A DNA stretch of 64,000 nucleotides, taken from the NCBI GenBank assembly GCA_008694505.1, contig VZDJ01004378.1, positions 12,816,898 through 12,880,897 on the forward strand, in the 5' to 3' direction. Positions 1 through 13,390 of the stretch are shown in pieces (positions within the stretch are counted from its first letter, which is position 1; the number at the start of each line of letters is the position of its first letter). Below the pieces are notes generated by a model. The model did not search any database, was not told where the DNA came from, and worked only from the letters and a program-made list of their open reading frames with translations. The stretch comes from Cyanoderma ruficeps (taxonomy: Eukaryota > Chordata > Aves > Passeriformes > Timaliidae). Both the position numbers and the translations under genes were made by a program.

Positions 1-927
1 CAGACCTGAAATTTGTTCAGCAAACAATTGTGGGGAGCAAAGAGCTAATGTGACTCATGAACATTGGTCCTCACATTGGCTTGATTTAGTTTTCCATTCT
101 GACTACTACCTTTTTCATTAGTTATCATAGTGAATCCCTATTGTGTGTTTTGATCTGCTGCTCCTCATCAAGCCCAAATGATGAGTCAGGCTAGAAGAAT
201 CAGGCTGGGCTTGCTTAGTAAAACATTATTTTTTGTAAAGCTCTCTGCCTGTTGTCTTTTACCAATAATGAAGTATTCATGGTATTCATACCAAATAACA
301 TTTTTTCTGGGTTTTTTTTCCCCGTTTTATATTTGATGGTTTGTTTGTTTTCTTGTTGGTGAGTTTTTTTATGTGTTGGGGTTTTTTTTGTTTAATTAAT
401 ATAAACCTTGAACAGGGAGAACAATTGGATAAGGGATTCACATGTGAAGCTTGAATTTCTACTCTGTTCTGTAAGCAACTGATTGTGCCCATACACCCAC
501 CTGCATTTTTAAACATTTTTGTTTCATGTTCAGCAGAAACAGTATTGTTTATTTCCTAAAGGATCAGCAATTAGAAATGAATATAATTAATACATGCGGC
601 TCTTTTTTCTGGTCTCTTATCAGAGTCCCAACAAGCCATCCACATGCTTCAGTAGGTTTTCTGAAACATTTGCAAATGACAAACAGATGGCCTTTCTGGG
701 TTGCTGTATTAAACAGTGAAGATTAGTATTGCCACTCTTCATGCAGTATGTTCAGTCATATCTTGTCTGCCAGGAGCTGGTTGTTTTGTGTCTCTCTCTG
801 TAAATACTTATGGCCTGTTCTATAATTGAGCAAATAGAGAAATAAGCAAGCTTGAATAATATTCTTTAAACAAATTCTTAATATTATTAAAAATATATTT
901 ATAATAAATGAGATTTCTCATAAAGTA

Positions 928-973
928 GCAAGAACCTATCCATCCTTTCTTTTGCAAGAACTTATCCATCCTT
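928..973. repeat. Two-copy 26-bp tandem duplication
   Basis: A 20-bp block beginning GCAAGAAC at 928-947 recurs at 954-973 with one difference (C to T), giving a 26-bp period. It is a local duplication with no visible coding or regulatory role. The inverted repeat at 986-1013 follows directly. Confidence 0.75.
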
Positions 974-985
974 ATAACTTCCCTT

Positions 986-1013
986 AAAAGGGAACTTATA
1001 TATGTTCCCTTTT
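986..1013. repeat. Short inverted repeat (10-bp arms, 8-bp loop)
   Basis: The arms AAAAGGGAAC (986-995) and GTTCCCTTTT (1004-1013) are exact reverse complements around an AT loop. A further TTCCCTT just upstream (979-985) could pair with the first arm instead, so alternative hairpins are possible. It lies in ordinary AT-rich sequence, and no function is implied. Confidence 0.7.
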
Positions 1014-3501
1014 TAAAATTTATTTTAAGTGACCACAGTATGTTTGTATGGTTTTACTGTCTGTTTCCCATTGAGGAAGACAATGTTTGTTGTGAGAGCT
1101 TGTCAACTTAGGGAAAATAGCACTGGACCATTTGGTAAGGGTAATCAACTGACAGCGTAAGAATGACTTCCTATCACTTCCCATGTGAAAGTGCTTTTAT
1201 AAAAGGCAGATCTTTCACCTAGAAGTTTGTCTTCCCAACAGATGAATAAAGCAAACCTGCATTGTCCTTTGGCTGGAAATAGGGTGGACTTGGCTATTTC
1301 TAGATTTTAGCACTTCGGGGCATTTGGCTAAGGACATCAGTGGTAAGGTTTGAATTTACACCTAACTACAACTCTGCCTTTACTTCCCAAAGTGAAAGAG
1401 CTCCAGATGATTCCCATTTAGGAACAGGAATTTCTGAAGAATAAAACTGTCCATTCAAGATGTTTTGTCTGTCTTATACAGTGAAATTTCCTACTCTCTG
1501 CTAATCATTAATTGAAAAACTAGCTGGGAGTATCTTTTGTCCAACTTCTGTGCAGCACTGTGCACACTTAGTGTAGATTAAATGACAATTATTTCATCTC
1601 TTCTGCAGCCCTTAGGAAAGACTTGCTGACTGAATTATTTTGATACAGTCATTGAGACAATTTTTATCCACTTAATTTAATTTTTCTATTTTAAATGAAA
1701 ACAGAGAAATAATTTTGATGTCTTATTACTTTGGAGATATTGTATCTCTGCCATTCAGTGAACTTCTACCATGCTAAACTGTCCTTTTGGAGATCATAAA
1801 AGTGTCTGTATGCTGCCTCATGCTGTATTCTGCAGCTCATTCCTTTTCTCTTTTATATATATATTATTGCTAATGCTGATCAGAGGTTTCATTGTCTGTG
1901 ATATTACAAACATCTTCATCTTTCAACTTCTCACAAGCCTTCCTGGATCAGTATTTCATCCTAAAGGCTTCAGGAATAAAATGTTGAATTGGATAAATAA
2001 AGTTAGCTATGAAAACTGTATGTTGGAAAGTGCCAGACTTTTTATTTGCTTTGGCATTTTTTTATAGGTTATTTTTCCTGAGGAGTTCATTAGTTGGCTT
2101 TGACTGGATAATAAGATTCTTGGCACTCTTATTGGAACTCAAGATATGACAGCTAGGTCTCACCTCAAAGAAGAGAACTGAAATTTAAAATAAAAGAGAA
2201 TTACAGTATTCCTCAGTGTGTACTACTGTTGCTAATACTGTGGAAAATCTTGCTGCCTTGTACAGTTGTATTGTTCTGAACTTAAAGAGCAAGATCAGGA
2301 ATCCTGTGTTTTCAGACTGTGGAATAATTTATACTCCAGGGCCCACATTCCCACACACCAGTGGTGGCATGATGTCCACTGCCAGAACCGAGCCTATGGA
2401 ATGGCCAATGTTCTCAACTCCTCCTTGCAGTCTTTTGATGCCACAACTTCTGAATGCAGTCTGAATGCCGGTGCTCAAGATAGGAGAGAGAACCACAGTC
2501 TGAGTGGATGAGTAAAATCAGAATGGCCAAATACCTAGGAAGAGTTTAGCTTGGCTTTGACAGATGTAAACTACTTGACTTTTTATGCAGGGGGTTGCAG
2601 GTTGCAGAATGTTGACTGTTGATATTACAGCCAAGGATTGCACAGCAGCTTTCTTTGGAAGTAACAATGAATTTTCTTCAGAAGAGGGAAAATGAACCAC
2701 TTTCTGAAGATTATTATAATAGTAAAGGGAGCCTAAGAAATGAGGCTAGACTTAAACTACAGTGCTACTTTTTAGGCAGCTGAAATTAGATGATTTTTTC
2801 TGTCATCCTAAAAATAAAATAATAAAAATAGAGACTAAGAGATGTTCATGATCCCTGCATTTTTCTGCTAAAATAGTACCTTTATTTAATCTTATTGCCC
2901 TAAAATAAAAGAATGTAAAATATTCAAACAAAATAAATTTGTTTCATTAAAAATTACTCTTAATATTAAGAATGCCTGTATTCTAAAACTGAATTTAACT
3001 TACATCAGTTTTCAGATCCTACTAGAATCTGTCTGTTAAAGGGCTGTGACAGACACATTTCTATCACAAGTATATATATCTGATGTTTTATAAACTTACT
3101 CAATTTAAACTTCACTGTCCCTATATCAGGGGCACCACACTCAGACCCTTTTGGTATGCTCATGGGTCCTGTAGTTGTAACTTTCTGGGTTTTTTAAACA
3201 GAAGCCCTGGGGAGATCTTTTAAGTCTAAATTGTTTGTTGTACTATTTCCTAAAAAAATTAATCGTTCTACTAAAATAAATATGACATGAACAGTCAAGG
3301 GCACAGCTGGGAAAACAACTTTGAATGAAAAAAGGTAGAACAGTCTAATTTTACTGTGCTTAAAAGCGAACATTTACGTGTAGCCTGTTTTAATGGGTTT
3401 TGTATTTGTTTATTTTTATAATTAGAAAGTAGTTCTTCCTAAAAGGGGACGGTTTCATAACGCTTACTTGAATAGCATGAGTAATTTGATTTCATGCAAT
3501 A

Positions 3502-3523
3502 TTTAGCAACATATGTTGCTAAA
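3502..3523. repeat. Perfect 22-bp palindrome
   Basis: The half-site TTTAGCAACAT is followed without a spacer by its exact reverse complement, centred between 3512 and 3513. All eleven pairs match and the match stops at 3501/3524. It could be a dimeric binding site, a fossil of a small inverted duplication or chance; AT-rich sequence raises the chance rate. Confidence 0.8.
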
Positions 3524-4698
3524 AATAATAATGATAAAGCTATAACCATTTATCTATATTTTGGAAGTCATAAAGTTGTACATATAGATACGTGCATGAA
3601 AAAGGGGTTTGCATAGTAATGAATGAAATTAGTGTGCTTTAGGTTATTCACCATGAGTCTGATTCAATGTTCATTGTGATCTGTACATTTCCTTCAGTGA
3701 CCTTTGATTGTGCACTCATGTGAAATCTATTTAATTTTCCAACTTGATACTGCATTACAGCATTACCCACATTATGTTAATACCTGTGACGGTAAATATG
3801 GAACAATGACTGATATTTCAAGAACTAAACTAAAATAAAAATACCCACACTAAATATACTGTACTATTTAGGAACAAAAGAAATTAAGATAATCTGTTGT
3901 TTTAATTTTTCAAGAAAAAGTAAAAACAAATGAATATATTCACTAGCTTCTGATAGCCAAAGAAAACATTTTTCCATGCATATTTATTGGATTATTTTTT
4001 TGTCTTTTAAAAATAGTTCAACAAACTTTGTGTGTGTGACTTACAAAAAATTTTATTATAGAACTTCACCTTATCAATAGCTCTTTTGATATTCCAGTTA
4101 TTTCTGGATGTTGTCTGAGAACATAGATAAATTACTGACTTGCATTTAAGGAATAGTGTAGTAAAGAGGGCCTGAATTTCAAATGTGCATGTCATTTATC
4201 TGTAAGTGAAAAACCAGATCTCATAAAGCATCAGATTGCTCAATGTTCTCCAAAATTGTTCTAAATTTAAGGGTGATTTCTTTAGCAAAAGAAAGCAGCT
4301 TTGGCTGCTTTTTGGAAAATAGTGTCTAAACAAATGTACACCTATTTAGAGTGGTGAGTAACTCCGTATCTGAGACACTGACAATTCCTGCCTGTACTTT
4401 TTGCCTAACTTCTTTTATCTCTCCTACATAATGTCACATAAGTTCCATCCTGTTTATGTCCATAATCACAAAAGCGCATAACGTATTCAAACCTGAATTG
4501 ATTTTGTGTTCAAAATTCTTCAATGTGCATTAAAAAACAATGCAACCAACTTAATTTTTTATTTTCATAAAGCATTAAATCAGGTTATGAAGTTGTATAG
4601 TCTAAAAGATAGCTTTTAAATAAGAAAGAAAATGTAATAAACATATTAAAATAACAGCTTTAATACTGCTATGTCTAATAATATTTAAATCAATATTA

Positions 4699-4739
4699 AT
4701 GCTACTATTGTAGTTATCATGCTATTATTGCAGTTTCTC
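4699..4739. repeat. Imperfect 20-bp tandem duplication
   Basis: A unit beginning ATGCTACTATTG (4699-4718) is followed by a diverged copy beginning ATGCTATTATTG. They differ by a few substitutions and one inserted base. It is simple local duplication with no further features. Confidence 0.55.
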
Positions 4740-7700
4740 AGTTTAGTATCCTGATTTGAGAAAAAATTAGTTATGATTACTCTTTACATGGCCTGGATGT
4801 TATTCCTAAAATGCTGTGAAGTGACTCTGTGGGTTGGTAGAATGTGAAAAATTTCCCTAAATTGTGGTGATTTCACAAGTATTATTCAGTACTGAAATTT
4901 TAATTGAAGAAAAGTCTGTGTGACTTTTGTAGAGGACATAAAATATACGGCAGCAAAATGTGCTTTGAAGTGCACATGTAAGTTGCAAGCAAAGCAGGCT
5001 CATTACAAAACCACCTTTCTTCTCACAGCTCCTCAGTTGTGCTCTGTGGGTCACCAGTCATCCACAGGACGTACTGTGGGATGCTCCTGGCAGAGCACAG
5101 TGGTTCCTGTGGTCTTACACTTTGTTTCCATTCTTTTAATTGCATAGAAAGAAGTTAAAAATCTGTCAGCACTTTCCCAGTACAGTCTAGCTTCACTGTG
5201 ACAAACCCCAAGGCGACAGGGGGAGAATCGTTCATCCCAACAGGGCTGGTTTGGCAATTTGCTGCACTGAAATAGTGAGGAAACATCCTAAGTCAACCAC
5301 CCAGTAATAAGTTGCACTTTTATGACAACTACTTCACATTGCTAAATGCTAAATACAGAAAGCATTTACAAGAGGCTTTAAAAAGAAAGCAATGAGGAAA
5401 TTAAAAAGAAATAAAAAATGTGCATTTAGAGGCTAAATCCAACATGCTGTGATAAAGACAAGAAAAATGTGACTGACACTCCAATAGCTGAGGACCAAGG
5501 ACAGCATGTTCCTGATGCTGAAATTATTAAAGAAAGGGAGAGGTTGTGACTTGCTTTAACTGAATTTAGTCAATATTTGATTTCCTTCTAAACATGTAAT
5601 GTAATTGTGAATGAGGTAGAATTAATTTTCTGTTAGAGGAACTGATGACTGTGTTTGCCATGCTCTGTAGAGAAGGGGGTCCACAGACAATGTTTTTCTT
5701 CAGATGTCACCTTTTTTGGTTCCCTGTTTCTTGGTTCCCCATTGCACCCTCCTGTAGTCTATATTAATGGAGTAAGTTTATGGTCCCCATTTAGAGTCAG
5801 CAGAGACAGTTTTTATGCCACAGGTACTTTCAGTTGCTCCCCGTTTCAGGCTCTTTAACTGATTTATTGAAGGAAAATCAACAAGCGTAACTCTTTTTTT
5901 TTTAATACTGTTTTGTGATTGTTGTTCCACTTCAATGTAATTTTAGTTAAATCTAATTTCAAGCCATCTCAGCTGAATTATTAAATAATAACATTAAAAA
6001 AAAACAAAGCAAAAAACAACCAAAACTTGAAAGAAAACCAGATACATACTCAGATCTTTTCCTGATTGCAGTTAAGGAAAGTTAAAACTAGACAATAAAA
6101 AAGCTTGTAATTATTTGAAACAAAGTTTTTTTTTAAATTAAACTAGTTGTAGGTATTAAATCTTGAATATTAATATTGGACACATTCAGACAATCATCTC
6201 TTACATTTGTAACAATCACCTTAACATTATCTAATGGTTGGCATTAGCAACTTTATATAAATCCATTATTTTGGATGTCTTTTAATATCAACATTTATTA
6301 TCAAAATAACACTTTTTTAAGTAGACATTCCATGGCCCAATTATCTGGCCAGTTTCAGTTGAACAAGATAACTTTTACCCCTTTATAATATAATAAATGT
6401 AAATATTTTCAATTTCCATTTGCTAGGTTCAGATTTTTGTGATTTTCTCAACCTTCCACATGTGATCCCTTGAATTCTTTTGTAGGGAGCTTCATAGCAG
6501 TAAGATAGACAGAGAAAATTGAGACAGTTTTCTGCTTTGATGTAGCCTGGATGTCACTGAGCATTCCTCTTTGGGCACAGAAGAGCTGGAGAATTGGCTT
6601 AATGCTGAGACACAGAGTGAAGATGTGTGTGGTTCCAGTGTTTGGGGAGACATTTCTAGAAAGCAAACGCTGTGATCTCCTCCTCTTGCTATCCAGCATG
6701 GGAAGCATTGGTGGGAGCATGGAAAACAGCCATGAGTTAAACCAACAAATACTGCAGTTAGGGCCATGCAACATTTTCAAATTTACTGGTGATTGACAGA
6801 CCTGTTTCAGAGTTGTCTCAGCTGCTGCCCAGTGAGGGGTCAGATGCAACTCGCAGCACATTCCTGATCAGAAGGAAAGTTTTGGAATGACCACAAAAAT
6901 GTGTCTCTTTGTTTGCAAATGCAAATTTCATTGCAATGACTTGAACAATGCTTCTGTTACTTACCCACTAATGATGCTAATAGCATCCAAAGAGTAGAAA
7001 CACTTTCATTTTGTTATATTTTTAATTTGCTGTTGTACTCTGACAGCTGAAATTATGTAGTAAACATTTTTTTTCTAAATATAGCATTTTTTTCCTTATT
7101 CAGTTTGCATACTAAGATATTCTTTTGCTGTGTCTTTGCAAACAAGTATTCATCTGTAGAGACAGAAGCTTGTCAGATGTATAATACATATGCTTCTCTA
7201 GCTAAAACCTCTGTGATGTAACTTGTCTTAGATCAGTCTGCTTAATCATGACTTTTTTATGCATCATTTTACTCTGCAATTATCAAAGAAATTTAATAAA
7301 CTTTGTTGAGGTAAAAAGTTATGTCCAATCACTATTTCCTCATAAATTTCTTCTGTGTAGTTAAAAAAATTCAAAGAATGAGGAATGATAACTCACTGCT
7401 GTTTAATGTGGAAAAAGAAATATTTGTGTTTGATGTATCTCAAAGCTTAAAAGTAATTATTTCTACTATTGATGCACTGAATGTAAAATAATCTTACTTA
7501 GCTAATAACAATGCTTTGATTTTAAATATTTAATGTCCCTTTAAACATGCTCTTTTCTAAGAAAGAGTTAATTAGTAGTAGCAATTACTTTTTCTTGAAA
7601 ATTGCTGATTCTGGTTCTCCTTAAATCAGTTTTAAAAATGCTGATGTGGTTCTGAGGAGATTCATGATGCAGATGTACATAACACTGATCACATGTAGTC

Positions 7701-7782
7701 AACTGGTGTTCACCAAGAAATCCATCTGACCAAATGTGAGTACCTGCTTACAGGCAGGATGGAACAATGCCCCGGCACCAGT

Positions 7783-7802
7783 GACTGAACTCGACTGAAC
7801 TC
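7783..7802. repeat. Exact 10-bp tandem duplication
   Basis: GACTGAACTC occurs twice in direct succession (7783-7792 and 7793-7802). The unit contains a CpG across the junction, which is uncommon in this CpG-poor background. No function can be inferred. Confidence 0.7.
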
Positions 7803-9085
7803 GTCATGAACACACAGATCACAGTGAGCCCCGGTGGAGCCTTGGAGACAGCTAAAATAGCACAGTTGCTTTTACCTTTCATCCTTCACCCTCTCACACT
7901 TCGGAGTTCTTCTTTTCTAGCAGGCTGAATATCAAAATCTCCTCTTGTAATCATCATTGGAGAATATTCAGCCACCCACCAAGAAGCACACATTTTGCCA
8001 GAGTCATTACAGTATAAACAGTTCATATTTCAGAGGATAGAAATACTACCTCAAAAATGCAGCTTTGTGAGAATGTGCAGTTAACATTTTTTGGTTTGTA
8101 TTTTCACGGTTCATCATGCTCAATTTCAAAACATCCAGCTGTATTTGTATGGGAAGGGCCTGTTGCTGATTGTCAGGAGACACTTTGAAGATGCTTGTTT
8201 AAACTAAATATTTATGTGAGTTTATAACAGATAGGAAGAAATTTAAACAGGATAATCATTCTTAAATTGACTTAGACATACAATAAACTTAGAAGGGAGA
8301 AATAACTGATGTCCCTTTAAAGTCAGAATTATCTTGTCAACTTGTTGGTCTTTGTTCATGTACAGGAACTAAAACAGCCAGAAACTAAATCCAAAATCTA
8401 TTAACATTCTTTTCTCCTGGATCTTTCTCTCTTGCAAACATCTATTTATTGCAAGAACTATGGGAGCTGCTTCGTATGCTGAAAGACCAGGCATACCTAG
8501 AAGCAGAATACTATTGTGTCAGTCTTGTCATATAAAGGACTTTTTTTGTTTATTTATTGAGGCAGCAATACATTTTAAACAGTTAGGTTTTTCACTGCAT
8601 CCGGATAACATTATTTATTTTAGGGTGAAAATCCGTTCTGTAGCAACAATAAGTGTGAGTGCATCGACTTTTACTGTGTGGTAAAGCTTCTGCCCGGTGT
8701 GTCTGAGAAGATCATTGTTTTGTGGGAACTTAAGCAGAATCTGTTACTGACGTCGACACATTCATAGGTAATTTAGCAGGGAGAGTAGCTGTGCACCAGC
8801 TGAGCTTAGGCCCCTGACTGGGTGTGCTCCAGGAACACTGGGAGTGTGCTACTGTAACATAAACTGTGGAAGAGGTGGATTCAACAAGGGTGTTCTACTT
8901 CAGGAGAAGAATGTTCTGGAAGAAAGTGAGGCAGCTTGCTCAGCCATGAGTTTTTTGGAGCTGCCCTAAAATTTGGCCTAAAATACGGGAGTCAGCTGAG
9001 TCCCTCTGGCATTTTAGTCAGTCAATCACCTACCAGTTTATCAAATGGTCTCTCAAATCACACCATACTTCTTTGAAAGATAATC

Positions 9086-9109
9086 ATACCCACTCTGCAG
9101 AGTGGGTAT
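9086..9109. repeat. Perfect 24-bp palindrome
   Basis: The arm ATACCCACTCTG is followed with no spacer by its exact reverse complement. All twelve pairs match, the centre is CTGCAG, and the match ends at 9085/9110. Unlike most self-complementary runs in this window, the arms are of balanced composition, so base composition does not explain it well. No transposon or gene surrounds it. Confidence 0.85.
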
Positions 9110-12100
9110 ACCTGGAAATATGACATCAAAGTATCTCATATAATGTTGTGAATGGTGGCAGAGAAATGAAAAGATGCTGGACAAGGCAAGCAAGTAAGGA
9201 CATAAAAGCTATTAAGGCCCTTGTGAAGCCTTAGGATTGACCAGAAATTAAGAAATTGTGTAGATGCAGTAAGATTTGCATATAAATGGATTTGCTTAGT
9301 AGCGTCAGGGCAGAGCTGTGAGCTGTATGTAGCAGAACATTTAAAAGACAGAAGTAAATGTCGGTGTTCTCCTGTGGTGATGTACTCTGTAGCTTAGGCT
9401 TCCTGAACTGGCACAATTGAATCTCAAGAAGTCACAGCTCAAGAAGGCAATGGCTAACCTGCCATTGACAGCAATAGGAAGAGAAAAAATAGTGGTACTT
9501 AATCCTGTGGTTAATTTTTTTACTGGAAGGAGGCCTCTTTTTATACTGATTTGAAATATTATATTTGAAGGCAATGTGACATTCATTTTCTCATTTCTCC
9601 TTTAACTCTTCTACTGTTACCTCTAAAGGATGCATAGTCTCTCTTTCCTTATTACAGCAATTGTCATCTCCACCTTACCTCTCTCAACATATCCCCATCC
9701 CCCCCTTTTTTTAAATTTCACCCTTTCCTATACATTTAAATCCACTCTACATCAGATTTTTTACCAGACTATCTTGTGAGACACTTACTGTATCCATCCT
9801 AAATTACTTGTTTGATGTGTTTGGCAATAATTGCTGTTCATTGTGTAGGCTTCTTTGCACTAAATCTAGAAAGATATAGCAGGTTTTTAAATAGTAGAAA
9901 TCCTGTTTTCAACCAGTTCTTTCCTTTTATAATAGCTAAAAAGGAAGAATATTGGGATTTTTTTCTCCTGCTTTTTAATTTTATTTTAGTGTTATGTACC
10001 TGAACTAGACATTGTAGACTGAGGAAACTGCATTTTATACTTTGGCATGTGGTTGAGCTGGTCCCAAGAGCTACACTGTGATAGAATTTTTTCATAATTG
10101 ATAATTGAGGCCATTCTGTTATTTTCCACACATCTTCATGATATCTGAGTCGGCATGCACTTGAAGACGTGCATTTCGGATGCTACTGGCATCAGAAAGG
10201 AGCACCTATAGAATGTATTCAAATTTGTATATGATGAGAAATAGATGAAAGTGGACAAGGCCTCTATCTCCCCACAAATATGTCACATAAGCTTGACAGA
10301 GCATTCTCTGAAATTTTTTGCTGCTGGATAGAAACTGGCTTACAATTGTCAGCAAAATGCAGTACTTCACAAAGTGCAGTCTAATTTCACTAATGCTACA
10401 ACTGCAAGAAATGCAATGACTAGCAGTATAAAGTATCTGGTCTAACACTGTCAAATACAAATGCTACTTAGTGACACTGTAGGTATCTAGAGGATCTACT
10501 GTCTGTTTATTAGAACAACTGGAAAATTTATGTTATTAAAACTCACAAAGCTCCTGCTTCTGCTATTGTCTGGGAAAAAACCTACAATTTAATTTAATAG
10601 GAAAAAGGCAGGACCTTATTTAGGTTATACAATGCCATGAATTATTTCTGACATGTAGGAGACATTGTGCTTTCCAGTAAAAGAATAAGAAATGTGGGTA
10701 ATCTTTCACAGCTTAATGAACTGATTTATTTCTTAAAATTGGTCGAAAGTGCATGGGCATGATTTTATTACTTGGATTTTTAAATGGGATGTCTAGATCC
10801 TTAGGGCAGGGGCTGCCTTCCAATGACATATATAAAACTAGGCCCTTGACTGGAACTTCTAAGCACTGTCACACTGCAAATTATAAACATCCACAATAAA
10901 ATACTTCTTACAGAATCTGTTTGGATCTGACTCAAGAATAAATAAGTTACTTCTAAAGATTCTGGAGAATAAACTCCCCTCTTCTTTTGTACACATGCTG
11001 AGCTTCCAGTAATTTGCTAATTATTCTTAAAATTAATGCAACCTAGAGATGGCTGGAATAAATGCAGCAAATCCTCAGCCATGTGAACTTTTGAACCCAA
11101 ACTTTTAATAAATTTGAGATGGTCACTTAATAGAGGCTTTCATCAGATTTTTAATGGGTTTCATTCTGTGCTAAACTGCAGAAAGAAAACTAAATTGCCT
11201 ACAATCCTTTGGGACTAAAATATGGCTGATTATAGCTTCAAATATGAGAGGTATCCCTTGCTGAAGAGCCTCATACTCGTAATATGCTCCCCTGAAAAAA
11301 CAAACCTCTGTTTCTGAAGAAAATTATTGAGATTAAATTTACTAGAACTTCTCTTTTATTGCAGAAATTAAGTCTAAGAAAACTGCTGACAAGGTCTGAG
11401 ATTGTCATCTCTTAGAATGAATCAAATGCATACTTTTAAGAGGGGAAAAATAAAGAGCTTTATTTTTTTTCCCACAAGATAGGAAAAGATCTCAGGATTT
11501 CAAAGATACTTTTATGATGGCCTAGGCTACAGCATGGAGTGACTAAAATGGATATAACACATTAAGACTTTGTGGACTGACATGCCATTGCACACGTCTC
11601 AGTGATTTTGTTATTGTGGTGCCTGAATGGGCTGATCTGGTTTTGAAGAGCTTTGGTGCAGCACTTCAGATCGTACTGGCATTCTTGTTACAATATACCA
11701 GTGGTAGCCTCTGCTCTATGGCTCCCTTTCCTTATTCTCACTTCAAAATCTTTTCCTAGATAGTTTCCTACATAATTTGGGGTTGCAGAAGTATGTGAGG
11801 GGCATATGGCATCTGGTGCTGAAGTTCTGATGCTGATCTAAACTTGGCCAGACTTTTTGTACAGGGGTATGAAAAATTAGGCCGATTCACTAGGCAGCCA
11901 TACTCTCAGCATTTTAACCTCCTAACCTTTTCCTGCTGTTTGGTATTTTAAAGAGAAAAAGGCTCACAAATAAGCTAAATATTGGGAATTCAAAAACTTG
12001 TGCATGGTCTCTGCCAAGTTTGGCTCTTGAGTCTGTCTCAACCAGTAGGCATTATTTCAATCAAAACAGTTTGTGAGGAAAGTCAACCTTGGGCACAGGT

Positions 12101-13353
12101 TCAACTATTTAGCTAGCTAGAACTTAAATACTCTATTTTTCCAGCTTTTTCCAAAGGAATTTATGGTTTTGAAGTAAGCCTTTTTTTTCTGTATTAACAC
12201 AGTTTGTACTTTTTTGAATCCATGGTCAGAGTTTTAGCTGGTCATAAGCAGTGCAGCATTTTCAACTTGCTGTTATTACTATGTATAATTTTTCAGGATA
12301 TGCAGTCCAAATATCAGCCATGTCTGTGAGTTATCATGGAAGTAATAATTTGACAAACACTGGTATTTTGGAAGCCTTTCAGTATTTTTTTCCCCTCAAG
12401 TTATCAGTATTAAAAGGATTTCTTCTCTTAGTTTTTCTGAAGCATAGCTTAAAAACTACAATACTGGTTTTTTTCCCCTCTATTCAGACAAAAATTGAAA
12501 GTGTTTTTCATCAATTTTGCTGCTGTTCACTATAGAATTAAAACTGACATTATAAACACTCAATGTACTTGTGGTAGAAGCAGTAGACCTTTTGATCTTT
12601 CATTCTTCAAAGTGTCCACTTGTCAAAATCAGAAAGAGGAGTGGAGGGAAACCATGTATTGTATGGTAAAAAACAAATAAGACACAAAGCATTTCTGTTT
12701 TAAACCTGGCATGTACTCCAGAACACTTCTTGCCATGGGAACACTTGATTAATCTCAGCAGCATTCACTTGTCCCAGTCGTGTACTGTCCTGTCACTTAT
12801 CCTGGCAATTGCAAATACAGAGCTGTTTTACATAAAATAATGGGTGAGTGAGTTGGTGTTCCTACTCATTTTGCCAAGCTACAGCAGCATACCCTCAAGT
12901 ACATTGAACATTGCTGGAGAGTGCATTTACCCAAGGGAAAATATGCCCCGAAATAATCTATGATCTGCCCTGTTCTAGGAAAATGCAAGGAACATGTTGT
13001 CCCCTCTGGAGCATTGTGACGCAGTTTCACTGACATAAAATTAGACAAGGCTGAGACTGGCTCCTCTGATGGTTGTATGATGGACTGCCTTTGTGGTTTC
13101 CTTTGGGAGCATTGAGTATTGCTAAAGGGGCAAGGGCCTGAGCCTGTCACATTTCACGTGGGTTATTAGGGCCAGGTCCTAAAGGGTTCTCCTCTAAAGC
13201 ATCTGAAGGTTTATGGCTTCAGTGAATCCTCTGTTAGTCCCATTGTTCATTTGAGTGGATTGAAAAACAATCTTACAATATTTCATCTGTCTCTTGTTTG
13301 TGTTTGTTTGTTAGTTTGTTTTTAGGTTTTTTTCCCCCTCATGTAGAGACATT

Positions 13354-13390
13354 AGGAGGAAAAGAGAGGAAAGAAAGAGAGAGGGGAAGA
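13354..13390 (+). repeat. 37-bp uninterrupted purine (GA) tract
   Basis: Every base from 13354 to 13390 is A or G, giving a homopurine/homopyrimidine stretch. A C/T-rich run lies just upstream (about 13325-13340). Such tracts can adopt triplex structure and are common in vertebrate noncoding DNA. No gene is adjacent. Confidence 0.8.

Noticed and set aside
4292..4311. AAAGCAGC/GCTGCTTT hairpin
   Set aside because: An 8-bp stem is expected by chance several times in 64 kb.
6448..6861. 137-codon open frame on the - strand
   Set aside because: A second frame on the same strand and one on the opposite strand cover the same bases, and none shows a motif. It is probably just a stop-poor stretch.
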